Source: Emergencia sp. (lineage in GTDB: Bacteria > Bacillota > Clostridia > Peptostreptococcales > Anaerovoracaceae). From it: a DNA stretch of 37,647 nucleotides. The stretch lies in NCBI GenBank assembly GCA_022767345.1, contig JALEOD010000059.1, forward strand, positions 1 through 37,647, given 5' to 3'. How positions within the stretch are numbered: position 1 is the stretch's first letter; the number at the start of each line of letters is the position of its first letter. Made by a program: the position numbers and the translations under genes. Positions 15,365-26,664 of this stretch are shown one piece after another. A model generated the notes under the pieces. It did no database searches. It saw only the letters and a program-made list of their open reading frames with translations, and was not told the DNA's origin.

Positions 15365-18300
15365 TTATTCTAATTCAATCAGCTCGGATTCTTCCGGTTC
15401 CAGCACCAGTGCTGTATCCAGTTCCATAGCATTTTCTTCAGCCATGTCTACCAGATTCAGATCATCTGCGCTTTCATCGTCCATGGCTTCCGCATCAGTT
15501 TCAGCTTCTGACAAAGCCTCTTCCTGCATCCGCGCGTATTCACGCATGAATTCCTCGTTTACACCGTAATCCACTTCAATGTTCTTGTAACGCTTCATAC
15601 CGGTTCCGGCAGGAATCAGCTTACCGATGATAACATTTTCCTTCAGACCCATCAGCTTATCGTTCTTGCCCTTGATTGCCGCATCGGTCAGGACTCTTGT
15701 AGTTTCCTGGAAGGATGCTGCGGACAGGAAGGAGTTAGTCGCCAGGGAAGCCTTGGTGATACCCAGGAGCATCTGTTTCGCTTTTGCAGGCTCACCGTCT
15801 GCCGCAAAGGCAGCTTCGTTTGCTTCCTTGATTTCAAACTTGCTGTACAGACCGCCCGGAAGCAGATCCGTATCGCCGGCATCTTCAATCTTGAACTTGG
15901 AAAGCATCTGGCTTACGATAACTTCAACGTGCTTGTCGTTGATATCTACACCCTGGTTCTTATATACACGCTGTACTTCTTTGAGCAGATACTGGTATAC
16001 ACCTTCTACTCCGTTGAGTCTCAGAATATCGTGCGGGTTCAAAGGACCGCTGGTGATGTTGCCGCCGGCAAGAACATAATCGTCCTTCTTAACGGCAAGT
16101 CTCGCGCCGTAAGGCACAACGTAAGTCATGTCTTCGCCTTCATCGCTTCTGACGATAACTTCTGTCTTATTGTCAGTTCTAGGCTGAATGTCGATGACTC
16201 TGCCGTTTGCCTCGCAGATTTCTGCAAGACCTTTTGGCTTTCTTGCCTCGAACAATTCCTCTACTCTCGGAAGACCGTGGGTAATATCGGAACCTGCTAC
16301 ACCGCCTGTATGGAATGTTCTCATGGTCAGCTGAGTACCCGGTTCACCGATGGACTGTGCCGCCGTGATACCAACAGATTCACCGATATTCACTTCTTCA
16401 CCTGTTGCCAGGTTTCTTCCGTAACATTTTGCACAGATACCGGTTCTGGAGTGGCAGGTCATAACGGAGCGGATTGCAACAGATTCAATGCCTGCGTTGA
16501 CAACATCCATTGCCTGTTCGTCACTGATTTCCTCACCCTGTTCCACAATGATTTCTCCGGTCTGCGGATTTACAATGTCCAGAAGTGCAGTTCTTCCTGC
16601 GATACGCTGGTTCAAAGGTTCAATGACTTCTTTTCCGTCAGTGAACGCTCTGACTTCTACACCTTCATCGGTGCCGCAGTCAAATTCTCTAACGATTACG
16701 TTATGAGAAACGTCTACCAGTCTTCTTGTCAGGTAACCGGAGTCGGCTGTACGGAGCGCTGTATCGGCAAGACCTTTACGTGCACCGTTGGAAGAAATGA
16801 AGTATTCCAGGATGGAAAGTCCTTCACGGAAATTCGCTTTAATTGGAATTTCTACAGTCTTACCGGTTGCGTTCGCCATCAGACCACGCATACCGCCGAC
16901 CTGTCTGATCTGGTTCTTACTACCTCTGGCTCCGGATGTCGCCATGATGTTCAGGTTGTTCTGCGGATCCAGAGATTCCATCAGCGCATCTGCTACATCG
17001 TCGGTAGTCTTGTTCCAGATTTCGATTACTTTATCGTATCTTTCAGAGTTGGAAATCAGACCCATTCTGAACGCTTTTTCGTATTTGTCAACTTCCTTCT
17101 GAGACTCTGCTACGATATCCCACTTGTTGTCAGGAATCTTCATGTCGTCGATACCGATGGTAACGGCAGCCTTTGTGGAATAGTGATATCCCATGTCCTT
17201 GATATAGTCAAGCATGATAACTGTTCCGGTGTTGCCGTGTGCCTTGTAGCACTTGTCGATAATCGCACCCAGTTTTTTCTTATCGCAAAGGAAGTCAACT
17301 TCCAGGGAATACGGGTCAACGTTTCTGTCAACAAAACCCAAATCCTGTGGAATCTCCTGGTTATAGATGAATCTTCCTACAGTAGATTCAACCAGATGTC
17401 CTCTCTTGTCGTTTTCGTCAAGGTACATTCTAACCTTTACCTTCGCGTGGATATCGACAACTTCGTCCTGATATGCCATCAGCATTTCGTCAAGGTCAGT
17501 AAATACTTTGCCGTCGCCCTTTTCCGGTACACGCTCAAAGCCTGCGGCCTTGTGTGCCTCGGCAGCCTTTCTGTCGTTGAATTCATCCTTGTCATAGGAA
17601 ACCTTTTCTTTTCCATCGACGATTTCAACTTTCTTGCAGGTGCCCGGATAAGTCAGATAGTACGCACCCAGAATCATATCCTGTGTCGGTGTTGTAATTG
17701 GAGAACCGTCCTTCGGCGCCAGAATGTTGTTGATGGACAGCATCAGGAATCTGGCCTCTGCCTGTGCCTCTACGGAAAGAGGTACGTGTACAGCCATCTG
17801 GTCTCCGTCAAAGTCCGCATTGAACGCCGTACATACCAGCGGGTGCAGCTTGATCGCTTTACCTTCTACCAGTACCGGCTCAAATGCCTGAATACCCAGT
17901 CTATGCAGTGTCGGCGCACGGTTGAGCATTACAGGGTGTTCCTTAATGACACCTTCTAATACATCCCATACTTCCGGTCTTACTTTTTCTACCATTCTCT
18001 TGGCGTTCTTGATATTGTGCGCGTATCCCTGTTCCACCAGTTCTTTCATGATGAAAGGCTTGAACAGTTCCAGCGCCATTTTCTTAGGCAGACCGCACTG
18101 ATAGAATTTCAGTTCAGGTCCGACTACGATTACAGAACGTCCGGAGTAGTCTACACGCTTACCCAGTAGATTCTGTCTGAAACGACCCTGCTTACCTTTC
18201 AGCATGTCGGACAAAGATTTCAAAGGTCTTGAGCCAGGACCGGTTACCGGTCTTCCTCTTCTGCCGTTGTCGATGAGAGAGTCTACAGCTTCCTGCAGCA

Positions 18301-19189
18301 TTCTCTTTTCATTTCTGACGATAATGTCAGGCGCGCCCAGTTCCAGCAGACGGTTCAGTCGATTGTTTCTGTTGATAACTCTTCTATATAAATCGTTTAA
18401 GTCAGATGTTGCGAATCTGCCGCCATCCAGCTGTACCATCGGTCTGATATCAGGCGGAATTACCGGAATCACTTCCAGGATCATCCATTCCGGCTTATTT
18501 CCGGAGATTCTCAGCGCTTCTACAACTTCAAGACGTCTTACGATTCTGATTTTCTTCTGTCCGCTGGCATCTTTCAGCTTTTCTCTGAGAGATACAGACA
18601 GTTCTTCAAGGTCAATCTGGGAAAGCAGCTCTCTCACTGCTTCTGCCCCCATAGCAGCCTTAAAGTCGTTTCCGTACTTTTCCTTGGCTTCTCTGTACTG
18701 CATTTCGGTAAGAATTTCTTTATAGCCAAGACCTGTATCGCCAGGATCGGTTACGATATACGCCGCAAAGTAGAGAACTTTTTCCAGGTTTCTCGGTGTA
18801 ATGTCGAGGATAAGTCCCATTCTGGATGGAATTCCCTTAAAATACCAGATGTGGGAAACAGGAGCAGCCAGTTTGATATGGCCCATTCTCTCTCTTCTTA
18901 CCTTTGCCTTGGTTACCTCTACGCCGCAGCGGTCGCAGACGATACCCTTATATCTGATTCTCTTGTACTTACCGCAGTGGCATTCCCAGTCCTTCATAGG
19001 TCCGAAAATCTTTTCGCAGAACAGACCGTCTTTTTCCGGCTTCAATGTTCTGTAGTTAATTGTCTCCGGCTTTGTTACTTCGCCGTGAGACCATTCCAGA
19101 ATCTTTTCTGTGGAAGCCAGTTTAATCTGTAAAGATTCGAAATTATTCAGTTCGAAATTGTTTGTGTTCTTATTTACATTCTCAGTCAA
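15365..19189 (-). CDS. rpoC: RNA polymerase beta' subunit
   Basis: This is a 1274-residue catalytic subunit of RNA polymerase. It shows the N-terminal zinc-binding cysteines ([22 protein letters not shown]), the active-site [12 protein letters not shown] with three aspartates that bind Mg2+, and the second cysteine set [16 protein letters not shown]. The C-terminal tail after about residue 1225 is strongly acidic. The start is a TTG at 19187-19189, six bases after GGGGAGG; no ATG fits. It lies 17 bp after rpoB. A strong terminator follows, so rpsL is not read from here. Confidence 0.98.
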   Translation of the reverse strand: MTENVNKNTNNFELNNFESLQIKLASTEKILEWSHGEVTKPETINYRTLKPEKDGLFCEKIFGPMKDWECHCGKYKRIRYKGIVCDRCGVEVTKAKVRRERMGHIKLAAPVSHIWYFKGIPSRMGLILDITPRNLEKVLYFAAYIVTDPGDTGLGYKEILTEMQYREAKEKYGNDFKAAMGAEAVRELLSQIDLEELSVSLREKLKDASGQKKIRIVRRLEVVEALRISGNKPEWMILEVIPVIPPDIRPMVQLDGGRFATSDLNDLYRRVINRNNRLNRLLELGAPDIIVRNEKRMLQEAVDSLIDNGRRGRPVTGPGSRPLKSLSDMLKGKQGRFRQNLLGKRVDYSGRSVIVVGPELKFYQCGLPKKMALELFKPFIMKELVEQGYAHNIKNAKRMVEKVRPEVWDVLEGVIKEHPVMLNRAPTLHRLGIQAFEPVLVEGKAIKLHPLVCTAFNADFDGDQMAVHVPLSVEAQAEARFLMLSINNILAPKDGSPITTPTQDMILGAYYLTYPGTCKKVEIVDGKEKVSYDKDEFNDRKAAEAHKAAGFERVPEKGDGKVFTDLDEMLMAYQDEVVDIHAKVKVRMYLDENDKRGHLVESTVGRFIYNQEIPQDLGFVDRNVDPYSLEVDFLCDKKKLGAIIDKCYKAHGNTGTVIMLDYIKDMGYHYSTKAAVTIGIDDMKIPDNKWDIVAESQKEVDKYEKAFRMGLISNSERYDKVIEIWNKTTDDVADALMESLDPQNNLNIMATSGARGSKNQIRQVGGMRGLMANATGKTVEIPIKANFREGLSILEYFISSNGARKGLADTALRTADSGYLTRRLVDVSHNVIVREFDCGTDEGVEVRAFTDGKEVIEPLNQRIAGRTALLDIVNPQTGEIIVEQGEEISDEQAMDVVNAGIESVAIRSVMTCHSRTGICAKCYGRNLATGEEVNIGESVGITAAQSIGEPGTQLTMRTFHTGGVAGSDITHGLPRVEELFEARKPKGLAEICEANGRVIDIQPRTDNKTEVIVRSDEGEDMTYVVPYGARLAVKKDDYVLAGGNITSGPLNPHDILRLNGVEGVYQYLLKEVQRVYKNQGVDINDKHVEVIVSQMLSKFKIEDAGDTDLLPGGLYSKFEIKEANEAAFAADGEPAKAKQMLLGITKASLATNSFLSAASFQETTRVLTDAAIKGKNDKLMGLKENVIIGKLIPAGTGMKRYKNIEVDYGVNEEFMREYARMQEEALSEAETDAEAMDDESADDLNLVDMAEENAMELDTALVLEPEESELIELE

Positions 19190-19206
19190 AGATTTCCTCC
19201 CCTTTC

Positions 19207-22200
19207 TTATAACTCATCATCTGCAAAGTTGCCAGTCATATCGTCGTCGGGGGTCTCTTCTGTGAATCCCTCTGCAAACAATTTTTCTTCACTTTCCAGC
19301 TCCGTATCTACGTCCATAATGCCGTCAATACCGGAAACATCATCGTATTCGGATACTTCCTTTATCTGAATTTCTTCGTTGTCCTCAGTAAGCACTCTTA
19401 CATCCAGTGCCAGGGACTGCATTTCTTTGATGAGTACCTTAAAGGACTCAGGAATTCCCGGTTCAGGGATATTTTCACCCTTAACGATTGCTTCGTAAGT
19501 CTGTACACGTCCTACGATATCGTCGGATTTTACAGTGAGAATTTCCTGCAGTGTGTGCGCCGCGCCGTATGCTTCCAGCGCCCAAACTTCCATCTCTCCG
19601 AAACGCTGTCCGCCGAACTGGGCTTTACCACCCAGTGGCTGCTGCGTTACCAGTGAGTACGGACCGGTACTTCTTGCGTGAATCTTATCGTCTACCAGAT
19701 GGTGGAGCTTGAGCATATACATGTAACCTACAGTTACAGGATTGTCAAACCATTCACCGGTTCTGCCATCTCTCAGTCTCAGTTTACCTGTTTCGGAGAA
19801 GCCGCAGTCAACTAAAAGTTCACGAATGTCTTTTTCTGTCGCGCCGTCGAATACCGGTGTCGCGATATACCAGCCCTTGGTCTTTGCAGCAAGACCAAGA
19901 TGCACCTCCAGTACCTGACCAACGTTCATACGGGAAGGTACGCCCAGAGGGTTCAGCATAACCTGCAGCGGCTCGCCGTCTTCCTTAAATGGCATATCTT
20001 CTTCCGGCAGAATACGGGAAATTACACCCTTGTTTCCGTGACGGCCTGCCATTTTATCGCCCACGTTGATTTTTCTCTTGGTTGCGATATAACATCTGAC
20101 CAGTTTATTCACACCCGGCGGCAGCTCGTCGCCGTTTTCCCTTGTAAAGATTTTTACATCTACTACGATACCGGTTTCACCGTGAGGTACGCGCAGGGAA
20201 GTATCTCTGACTTCTCTGGCTTTTTCACCGAAGATGGCGCGCAGCAGTCTTTCTTCTGCGGAAAGGTCGTTTTCACCCTTCGGCGTTACCTTGCCGACCA
20301 GAATGTCTGTAGAGTCAACCTCAGCACCGATTCTGATGATACCTTCTTCGTCCAGATCCTTCAGCGCTTCATCGCCGACATTTGGAATGTCTCTGGTGAT
20401 TTCTTCAGGTCCCAGCTTGGTATCTCTTGCTTCTGCTTCATATTCCACGATATGCAGGGAAGTCAGCACGTCATTCATCAGAAGTCTTTCGTTCAGAATG
20501 ATAGCATCCTCGTAGTTGTAGCCTTCCCAGGTCATGAAGCCGATGAGCAGGTTCTTGCCCAGTGCGATTTCTCCCAGATCAGTGGAAGGACCGTCAGCGA
20601 TGACTTCGCCGGCCTCGATGTGCTCACCGTGAGATACAATCGGTCTCTGGTTGATGCAGGTTCCCTGATTGGAACGCTTGAACTTCAGTAATTTATATTC
20701 ATCTAATTCGTTGTTGTCATCTCTTCTGATACGGATTTTGTCAGCGTCAACAAACTCAACAGTACCTGCATTCTTAGCCAGAATCACAACACCGGAGTCT
20801 CTTGCTGCCTTGTATTCCATACCTGTTCCTACAAACGGCGCTTCTGTTACCAGAAGAGGCACTGCCTGACGCTGCATGTTGGAACCCATCAGGGCACGGT
20901 TAGCGTCATCGTTTTCCAGGAACGGAATCATTGCTGTGGCAACGGATACTACCTGTTTCGGGGACACGTCCATCATGTCTACAACTTCTCTTGCAAACAT
21001 GGCGATTTCACCGCCGACACCTCTGGCAGCAACCTTTGCATTGACAAAGCGACCTTCTTCATCAAGAGGCTCGTTGGCCTGTGCGATGATTAAAAGCTCT
21101 TCTTCGTCTGCCGTGATATAGCGGATTTCTTCCGTAACTACGCCGGTTTCCTTGTCAACTACTCTGTACGGCGTTTCGATGAAACCGTATTCATCTACGA
21201 TACCGTAGGTAGTCAGGGAGCCGATCAGACCGATGTTCGGACCTTCCGGCGTCTCAATCGGACACATTCTTCCATAATGGGAATGGTGTACGTCACGCAC
21301 TTCGAATCCGGCTCTTTCTCTGGAAAGACCGCCAGGTCCCAGTGCAGAAAGTCTTCTCTTGTGGGTCAGCTCTGCCAGAGGGTTGTTCTGGTCCATGAAC
21401 TGAGACAGCTGGGAACTTCCGAAGAATTCCTTGATTGCGGCTGTAACAGGTCTGATATTCATCAGTGCCTGCGGCGTCGTTACTTCGATATCCTGAATGG
21501 TCATTCTTTCCTTAACGACACGTTCCATTCTGGCAAGACCGATGCGGAACTGGTTCTGGAGCAATTCTCCTACAGTTCTCAGTCTTCTGTTGCCCAGATG
21601 GTCGATATCGTCAGTGCTTCCGATACCGTAATTCAGGTTCAGAATATAGCTGACAGACGCAATGATGTCTTCCATAATAATGTGCTTTGGAGAAAGATCG
21701 TTCTTTCTTGCTACCAGCGCCTGTTTAATTTCGTCTTCACCCTGACATTGTTCTAAAATTTCCATCAGAACAGGGTAGTACACTTTGTCTGCCACTTTCA
21801 GCCCAGTTGTATCAAAATCAACATACTGCGCCAACTCGACAAATCTGCTGCCGATTACTTTTGTAATCTGTGTTTCATCATCCTTACCGTGTGCCATGAC
21901 GTATTCTACACCGGCGTTCTGAATCTGTGCAGCCAGCGGACGGCTGATTTTCTGTCCAGCTTCTGCCAGAATTTCTCCGGTGTTCGGATCGATAACGTCC
22001 TCAGCAACGACAACATCAGGCAGTCTGTTTGACAGCCCTAACTTCTTGTTATATTTATATCTGCCTACTTTAGCAAGATCATATCTCTTTGGATCAAAGA
22101 ACAGGGAATTGAGCAGAGATCTGGCACTGTCTACTGTCGGAGGCTCGCCCGGTCTCAGTCTTCTGTAAATTTCCTTCAGACCGCTTTCGTAATCATTGGT

Positions 22201-22872
22201 AGTATCTTTCTCCAATGTTTTCAGCAGTCTGCTGTCTTCACCAAAAATATCGATGATTTCTCTGTCGGAGCTGATGCCCAGTGCTCGAAGCAGTGTAGTC
22301 AGCGGCTGCTTTCTGGTTCTGTCAACTCGAACGGAAATGATTTCGTTGGAATCGGTTTCGTATTCCAGCCATGCTCCTCTGTTAGGAATAATCTGGGTGG
22401 AATAAAGCTTCTTATTGGATTTGTCAGTTTCAACACCATAATAAGGTCCAGGGGAACGAACCAGCTGTGTTACGATGACACGTTCTGCGCCATTGTAAAT
22501 GAAAGTTCCCTTCTCTGTCATCAGAGGGAAATCTCCCATGAACACTTCCTGTTCCTTTACCTCACCGGTTTCTTTGTTTACAAGTCTGACTCTGACTTTC
22601 AGCGGAGCTGCGTATGTTACATCTCTCTCCTTACATTCCTCCTGCTCATATTTCGGAGGATCATTCAGGGAGTAATCAATGAATTCTAAAATCAGATTAT
22701 CCGCATAATCTCTAATCGGGGAGATGTCCTCAAAAACTTCTCTCAGACCTTCCTTAATGAAAGCATCATATGAACTGGTCTGGATGTCAATGAGGTTTGG
22801 CATTTCTCCAACTTCATTGATTTTTGAGAATGTCATACGGTCTTTTCTACCTACTTTGATAGGTTTTGGCAT
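19207..22872 (-). CDS. rpoB: RNA polymerase beta subunit
   Basis: This protein has 1221 residues from the ATG at 22872, which follows AAGGAGTG. It contains the rifampicin pocket [31 protein letters not shown] with ordinary sensitive-type residues, the EGPNIGLI segment, and the [15 protein letters not shown] region near the active site. The acidic C-terminal extension (about 35 residues) is lineage-specific. It has its own promoter. The rplJ-rplL genes that normally precede it are absent; an amidohydrolase gene takes that place. Confidence 0.98.
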   Translation of the reverse strand: MPKPIKVGRKDRMTFSKINEVGEMPNLIDIQTSSYDAFIKEGLREVFEDISPIRDYADNLILEFIDYSLNDPPKYEQEECKERDVTYAAPLKVRVRLVNKETGEVKEQEVFMGDFPLMTEKGTFIYNGAERVIVTQLVRSPGPYYGVETDKSNKKLYSTQIIPNRGAWLEYETDSNEIISVRVDRTRKQPLTTLLRALGISSDREIIDIFGEDSRLLKTLEKDTTNDYESGLKEIYRRLRPGEPPTVDSARSLLNSLFFDPKRYDLAKVGRYKYNKKLGLSNRLPDVVVAEDVIDPNTGEILAEAGQKISRPLAAQIQNAGVEYVMAHGKDDETQITKVIGSRFVELAQYVDFDTTGLKVADKVYYPVLMEILEQCQGEDEIKQALVARKNDLSPKHIIMEDIIASVSYILNLNYGIGSTDDIDHLGNRRLRTVGELLQNQFRIGLARMERVVKERMTIQDIEVTTPQALMNIRPVTAAIKEFFGSSQLSQFMDQNNPLAELTHKRRLSALGPGGLSRERAGFEVRDVHHSHYGRMCPIETPEGPNIGLIGSLTTYGIVDEYGFIETPYRVVDKETGVVTEEIRYITADEEELLIIAQANEPLDEEGRFVNAKVAARGVGGEIAMFAREVVDMMDVSPKQVVSVATAMIPFLENDDANRALMGSNMQRQAVPLLVTEAPFVGTGMEYKAARDSGVVILAKNAGTVEFVDADKIRIRRDDNNELDEYKLLKFKRSNQGTCINQRPIVSHGEHIEAGEVIADGPSTDLGEIALGKNLLIGFMTWEGYNYEDAIILNERLLMNDVLTSLHIVEYEAEARDTKLGPEEITRDIPNVGDEALKDLDEEGIIRIGAEVDSTDILVGKVTPKGENDLSAEERLLRAIFGEKAREVRDTSLRVPHGETGIVVDVKIFTRENGDELPPGVNKLVRCYIATKRKINVGDKMAGRHGNKGVISRILPEEDMPFKEDGEPLQVMLNPLGVPSRMNVGQVLEVHLGLAAKTKGWYIATPVFDGATEKDIRELLVDCGFSETGKLRLRDGRTGEWFDNPVTVGYMYMLKLHHLVDDKIHARSTGPYSLVTQQPLGGKAQFGGQRFGEMEVWALEAYGAAHTLQEILTVKSDDIVGRVQTYEAIVKGENIPEPGIPESFKVLIKEMQSLALDVRVLTEDNEEIQIKEVSEYDDVSGIDGIMDVDTELESEEKLFAEGFTEETPDDDMTGNFADDEL

Positions 22873-22922
22873 ATTTATCACTCCTTATATCTTCACAGTT
22901 TACATTTGCGTGGCAGTCTATT

Positions 22923-22951
22923 ATGATACCATATACTTGTCAAATAGTCAA
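22923..22951 (-). promoter_or_regulatory. Promoter of rpoB
   Basis: On the minus strand TTGACT (22946-22951) and TATCAT (22923-22928) are 17 bp apart, about 45 bp before the rpoB ribosome binding site. Confidence 0.7.
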
Positions 22952-23004
22952 GCTAATTATGGAAAATTTATCTGCAATCGCCCATAATTTCTCTTCACCA
23001 AAGT

Positions 23005-23031
23005 AAAACAAAAAGGGGCATCCAGCCCCTC
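23005..23031 (-). terminator. Terminator of the ECF/amidohydrolase operon
   Basis: On the minus strand AGGGGC (23025-23030) and GCCCCT (23014-23019) form a short stem followed by TTTTTGTTTT. It separates the upstream operon from the rpoB promoter. Confidence 0.85.
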
Positions 23032-23094
23032 ACATATCCGCGCTGCCATACAGCCATACGGCCGCACTGCCGCAGCTTTTTTGTCATAGTTCTA

Positions 23095-23808
23095 TCATAG
23101 TTCGAAAAACGCAGCTGCGTTGTCGTAAAGTATCCGTGCAATTCCCTCTTCACCTACGCCGCTGACCAGCACTTTCTGCAGCTCCACGGAAGGATCGTGA
23201 AAAGGCGTATCAGTGCCGAACATAATTCTTTCATGTCCTACTGTTTCATAAGCTTCGCGAATTTTGGACGGCATCGGCATGCCGCTCATCTCCAGATAAA
23301 TATTCGGATATCTGCGCGCCATCTTCAGCGCCGCATCAATATATACGCCATGGCCGTGCCCCATGTGAATCATCATCACCTTCACCCCCGGATGGCGCTC
23401 TGACAGAAGTCCGATCTGCCAAGGCAGGGAATAAGGAGGATGACCGCTGTGAATGCAGACGGGAACACCCGCCTTCTGCGATTTATCGAGAATCGGATCC
23501 AGCGCCGTGCTGTCTGCACAGTAGGCATGACGCAGCGGATTCAGCTTCACCGCTTTAAACCCAAGGTCAAAATAGTGTTCCATAAAATCCACTGTGCTCT
23601 GATTCATCGGATTTACATAAACAGCCCCGACGATTCTGTCCGGATATCTGCGCATCATATCCAGCGTAATTTCGTTATCTTCATTGCAGAGAACCGTCTT
23701 CTCAATATCAAAGCGGTCCATCTGCGCGATCAGCTCTTCGCCGGTAATTCCAACGTCAGCCCATCCGCCGATATATCCAATATGTGCATGTCCGTCTATG
23801 ATTTTCAT
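23095..23808 (-). CDS. Amidohydrolase-2 family (TIM-barrel metal hydrolase)
   Basis: This 237-residue protein has a strand-1 HxH (IDGHAHIGY; H7, H9), VCIHSGHPPYS and MMIHMGHGHGV histidine clusters, and the late Asp in MFGTDTPFHDP. This is the pattern of the ACMSD/amidohydrolase-2 group of decarboxylases and hydrolases. It is shorter than most members (about 280-330 aa). The ATG lies one base after the ECF gene stop, so translation is coupled. The stop is TGA followed directly by TAG. The substrate is unknown; pairing with an ECF S-component hints at a vitamin-like compound. Confidence 0.85.
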   Translation of the reverse strand: MKIIDGHAHIGYIGGWADVGITGEELIAQMDRFDIEKTVLCNEDNEITLDMMRRYPDRIVGAVYVNPMNQSTVDFMEHYFDLGFKAVKLNPLRHAYCADSTALDPILDKSQKAGVPVCIHSGHPPYSLPWQIGLLSERHPGVKVMMIHMGHGHGVYIDAALKMARRYPNIYLEMSGMPMPSKIREAYETVGHERIMFGTDTPFHDPSVELQKVLVSGVGEEGIARILYDNAAAFFEL

Positions 23809-23809
23809 T

Positions 23810-24325
23810 TTACTGCACCTTCCTTTCTGTCAGATTCACAATTCTGCCTGCAAGCAAACCGGAGAGTACCATAAAAATTACTATGCCCACAGTTGTCTGA
23901 ATCGTTACATTTGGAATAGAAGCAACTGCAGGCGCCATTCCAATCAGCGCTATTTTTACCATTGTATACGCGATAATCTGAAACAGGCCGCCAATCGCCG
24001 AACCTGCCAGCTGCAGTTTTCTGCTTCCCGGATTATGTCTGATGACCGTTCCCATGATATACGCCATGATATATTTAATTATCAGCGTCGGCACTACCCA
24101 GACCGCAGCGCCCGCCAGAAGATCAGAAAGTGCACCGCCCAGTGCTGCAGCAGCAGCGCCGCTTTTTCTGCCCAGCATGACCACTGCCAGAAAGATCATA
24201 CAGTCACCCAGGTGACTATAACCGCCGGTAGCGGGATTCGGAATTCGGATTAAATAGGTCGCTACAAATATAATCGCTACCATCAGCGCAGTGAGAACCA
24301 AAGTCTTTGTTTTTTTATCTTCCAC
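23810..24325 (-). CDS. ECF transporter S-component
   Basis: This 171-residue protein has five to six membrane segments. The N-terminal LVLTALMVAIIFVATYLIRIPNP and the motif GYSHLGDCMIFLAVVMLGRKSGAAAAALGGALSDLLAG are typical of the substrate-binding S-component of energy-coupling-factor importers (the ECF-S / DUF6580-like fold). Ligand specificity cannot be read. A GTG start follows GAGGGTG. It would use shared EcfA/A'/T components encoded elsewhere. It is coupled to the following amidohydrolase. Confidence 0.88.
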   Translation of the reverse strand: MEDKKTKTLVLTALMVAIIFVATYLIRIPNPATGGYSHLGDCMIFLAVVMLGRKSGAAAAALGGALSDLLAGAAVWVVPTLIIKYIMAYIMGTVIRHNPGSRKLQLAGSAIGGLFQIIAYTMVKIALIGMAPAVASIPNVTIQTTVGIVIFMVLSGLLAGRIVNLTERKVQ

Positions 24326-24484
24326 AATTCACACCCTCTTCTTTCAGTTTCTTCCTTTTCATGTCACTTTTTTCTTCTTTCATATTATAAAACGAATCTG
24401 ACCTGTTTAAAATATACAATTTTATCTTTTTTATAGAGAACAATTTTTGCTTTTTCCCGATTTTTTACCAATTTTTTAAGCAAA

Positions 24485-24540
24485 ATAAAAAATCTGCAGT
24501 ACAGTTGCTGACGATTTTTTCATCAACAGCTGCGCTGCAG
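24485..24540 (-). terminator. Terminator of fbp
   Basis: On the minus strand CTGCAGCGCAGCTGTTGA pairs imperfectly with TCAGCAACTGTACTGCAG, followed by ATTTTTTATTTT. It lies about 70 bp after the fbp stop. The rest of the 281-bp gap holds the AT-rich promoter region of the ECF gene (a TATAAT near 24383). Confidence 0.7.
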
Positions 24541-24606
24541 CTTCATAACCTGTTCATCAATGTATCATATACACTGTTTTTCTTTTTATCGCTTCATCGT
24601 TCTGAT

Positions 24607-26556
24607 TTAATATCTTTCCTTCAGGATACCCTTTCGATACGCCTCCACCAGGCTTTTCATGTTTTCAACCTGCTCCGTCAGCTCGCGACCCTGATCCGTA
24701 TCAATTACCATCATACGCTCCGGCAGCACTTCTACCGTCTTAACCTCCGGCGACTGAAACTCCTGGGTTCCATCAGGCTGTAGCGGCTGGTACGGCTTAT
24801 GCTGCGCCAGCGCCATAAATCTGGAGTTAAAGATAAAGGTGTATCCTGCGATACCGGTCTGCTTCTGATATGCCTTGGAAATTCCGCCGTCGATAACATA
24901 CAGAAGGCCGCCGCCCTTAATCGGACTTTCACCGTCCTTAATTTTTACAGGCACATGACCGTTCAAAATCTTGGAACGATGCGGATCCAGACCAAACTCC
25001 CGCAGAATCTTTTCACATGGGCCTCTTTCCTTAATCAGCCTGTAATACGGTCTGGTCGGTTCCTTGTGGGCTGCCTTGTCGGCGATAAACAGCCGCTCAA
25101 AGGTTGTCATCTTCGCTTTGCCGAACAGCGGAGAGTTTCCGCCCAGCCACAGATACCACATCAAATCGCCCATGCGGCCTACCTCGCAGGACTCGTCCGG
25201 TGAGAAATAGGCTTTGCGCACTTCACTGTCCAGATAGTCCATCAGCTCTTTTCCCTTAAACGCTTCGCCGTTGAGCTCTACAAGGTCAAACTCTCCGTCT
25301 TCCGTCATCGGAATACAGCCGTGGTAGAGCAGATTTCCATTGACACGCTTATAAAGTGCGCCGTGACTGTAAAGGAATCTGATATGACTCTGCAGTTTCT
25401 CCGAATTCAGAATGGAAGCTTCCAGTGCATTCATCACTTCTTCTTCCTCTTCTGTCAGCTGATACGGATGCTGCGGATCTACTGTAGGGAAGTTGGTATC
25501 TCTCAGTTCATACACTGCGCCGTCGATTTCCACGGTACCGTTTTCCCAATTAATCTTATCCAGAATCAGACGGTTTTCCAGATGATACTCCGGATGCGCC
25601 ATAATCCGCTGTCCTTCTACCTTAAACTGGCAGATCGCAATGGCTTTGTGCATCTTTGCCGCCAGAGATTCTTCAATCTGGTCGTACTCGTTTCGTTCCA
25701 GGATATGCGGCTGGAAGAACTGACACGGGTCATCGCCGTAAACCTTCTCCGCAAAAGAGGCCAGCGGTCTCAGATTGATGCCGTATCCGTATTCCAGCAT
25801 ATCGAAGTTATTATAGCTGATGTTCATACGGAGAATATTTGCAATGCAGGCCCAGTTTCCTGTTGCAGCTCCCATCCAGACGATATCGTGGTTGCCCCAC
25901 TGAAAATCCACATCGTGATACTCCATCAGGAAGTCCAAAATGGTGTCCGGGTGGGCTCCTCTGTCAAAAATATCGCCGATAATATGTAAATGATCTACAG
26001 CCAGATTACTGATTGCATCTGCCATTTCAATGATAAAGTCATCCGCGATACCGCTTTCGACAATAGTCTTAATGATGGCGTTATAATAGTGCAGACGATT
26101 CTCTTCATCATCGGCATGAAGCAGTTCGTCCATGGCATAGTCCAGATACTTTGGCAGCATGCGGCGCACCTTAGAACGCGTGTACTTCGTCGACACCGAC
26201 TGGCAAATCGTAACTAAACGATGCAGCACAGTCATGCACCATTTGTCGTAATCCGTTTCGCTCTTTCTTCTCCGTTTCAGTTCCGCCTGCGGATTGTAGA
26301 TCAAAGCCGCCAGATCTTCTCTGTCAGCATCGCTGAGCACACCGCCGTAATGCTCATCAATTTTATTCTTGATGGTGCCGGAGGCACTTTTAAGCATATG
26401 AATGAACGCCTCATGTTCTCCGTGAAGGTCACTCAAAAAATACTCCGTTCCTTTTGGCAGCGCCAGAATCGCGCTCAGGTTAATGATTTCTGCAGTTGCT
26501 GCTTTAATGTTCGGGTAATCCTTGGAAAGCAGCTCCAGGAATTTAATATCAGGCAT
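24607..26556 (-). CDS. fbp: Fructose-1,6-bisphosphatase, class III
   Basis: This 649-residue enzyme hydrolyses fructose 1,6-bisphosphate to fructose 6-phosphate in gluconeogenesis. It is the Firmicute class III type with a metallophosphatase core. SDLHGEHEAF is the first metal motif (about residues 43-52), then HIIGDIFDRGAHPD, FQWGNHDIVWMGAA, and the late histidine motifs. Length matches B. subtilis Fbp (about 670). ATG at 26556 follows AAAGGAAA. It diverges from spoIID and ends at a clear hairpin terminator. Confidence 0.96.
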   Translation of the reverse strand: MPDIKFLELLSKDYPNIKAATAEIINLSAILALPKGTEYFLSDLHGEHEAFIHMLKSASGTIKNKIDEHYGGVLSDADREDLAALIYNPQAELKRRRKSETDYDKWCMTVLHRLVTICQSVSTKYTRSKVRRMLPKYLDYAMDELLHADDEENRLHYYNAIIKTIVESGIADDFIIEMADAISNLAVDHLHIIGDIFDRGAHPDTILDFLMEYHDVDFQWGNHDIVWMGAATGNWACIANILRMNISYNNFDMLEYGYGINLRPLASFAEKVYGDDPCQFFQPHILERNEYDQIEESLAAKMHKAIAICQFKVEGQRIMAHPEYHLENRLILDKINWENGTVEIDGAVYELRDTNFPTVDPQHPYQLTEEEEEVMNALEASILNSEKLQSHIRFLYSHGALYKRVNGNLLYHGCIPMTEDGEFDLVELNGEAFKGKELMDYLDSEVRKAYFSPDESCEVGRMGDLMWYLWLGGNSPLFGKAKMTTFERLFIADKAAHKEPTRPYYRLIKERGPCEKILREFGLDPHRSKILNGHVPVKIKDGESPIKGGGLLYVIDGGISKAYQKQTGIAGYTFIFNSRFMALAQHKPYQPLQPDGTQEFQSPEVKTVEVLPERMMVIDTDQGRELTEQVENMKSLVEAYRKGILKERY

Positions 26557-26613
26557 GTCGATTTCCTTTCAATATTTCATTAAACGATTGTCCTATTTAT
26601 TATATACTTTTGC

Positions 26614-26641
26614 GTCTATTTTGTCCACATCCGCATAGACT
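26614..26641 (+). promoter_or_regulatory. Possible sporulation sigma-E promoter of spoIID
   Basis: GTCTATT (26614-26620) and CATAGACT (26634-26641) are 13 bp apart and resemble the sigma-E pattern (kmATATT, spacer, CATACAnT). In Bacillus spoIID is under sigma-E. The match is partial, so this is a suggestion. Confidence 0.4.
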
Positions 26642-26664
26642 AATGCAGAAGGAGAATTTGTACA

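Noticed and set aside
15929-17959. 676-codon plus-strand open frame
   Set aside because: It is antisense to rpoC, Cys/Phe/Val-rich as shadows of conserved genes often are, and has no start signals.
19207-22872. Rifampicin-resistance changes in RpoB
   Set aside because: The resistance-determining segment has the ordinary sensitive-type residues.
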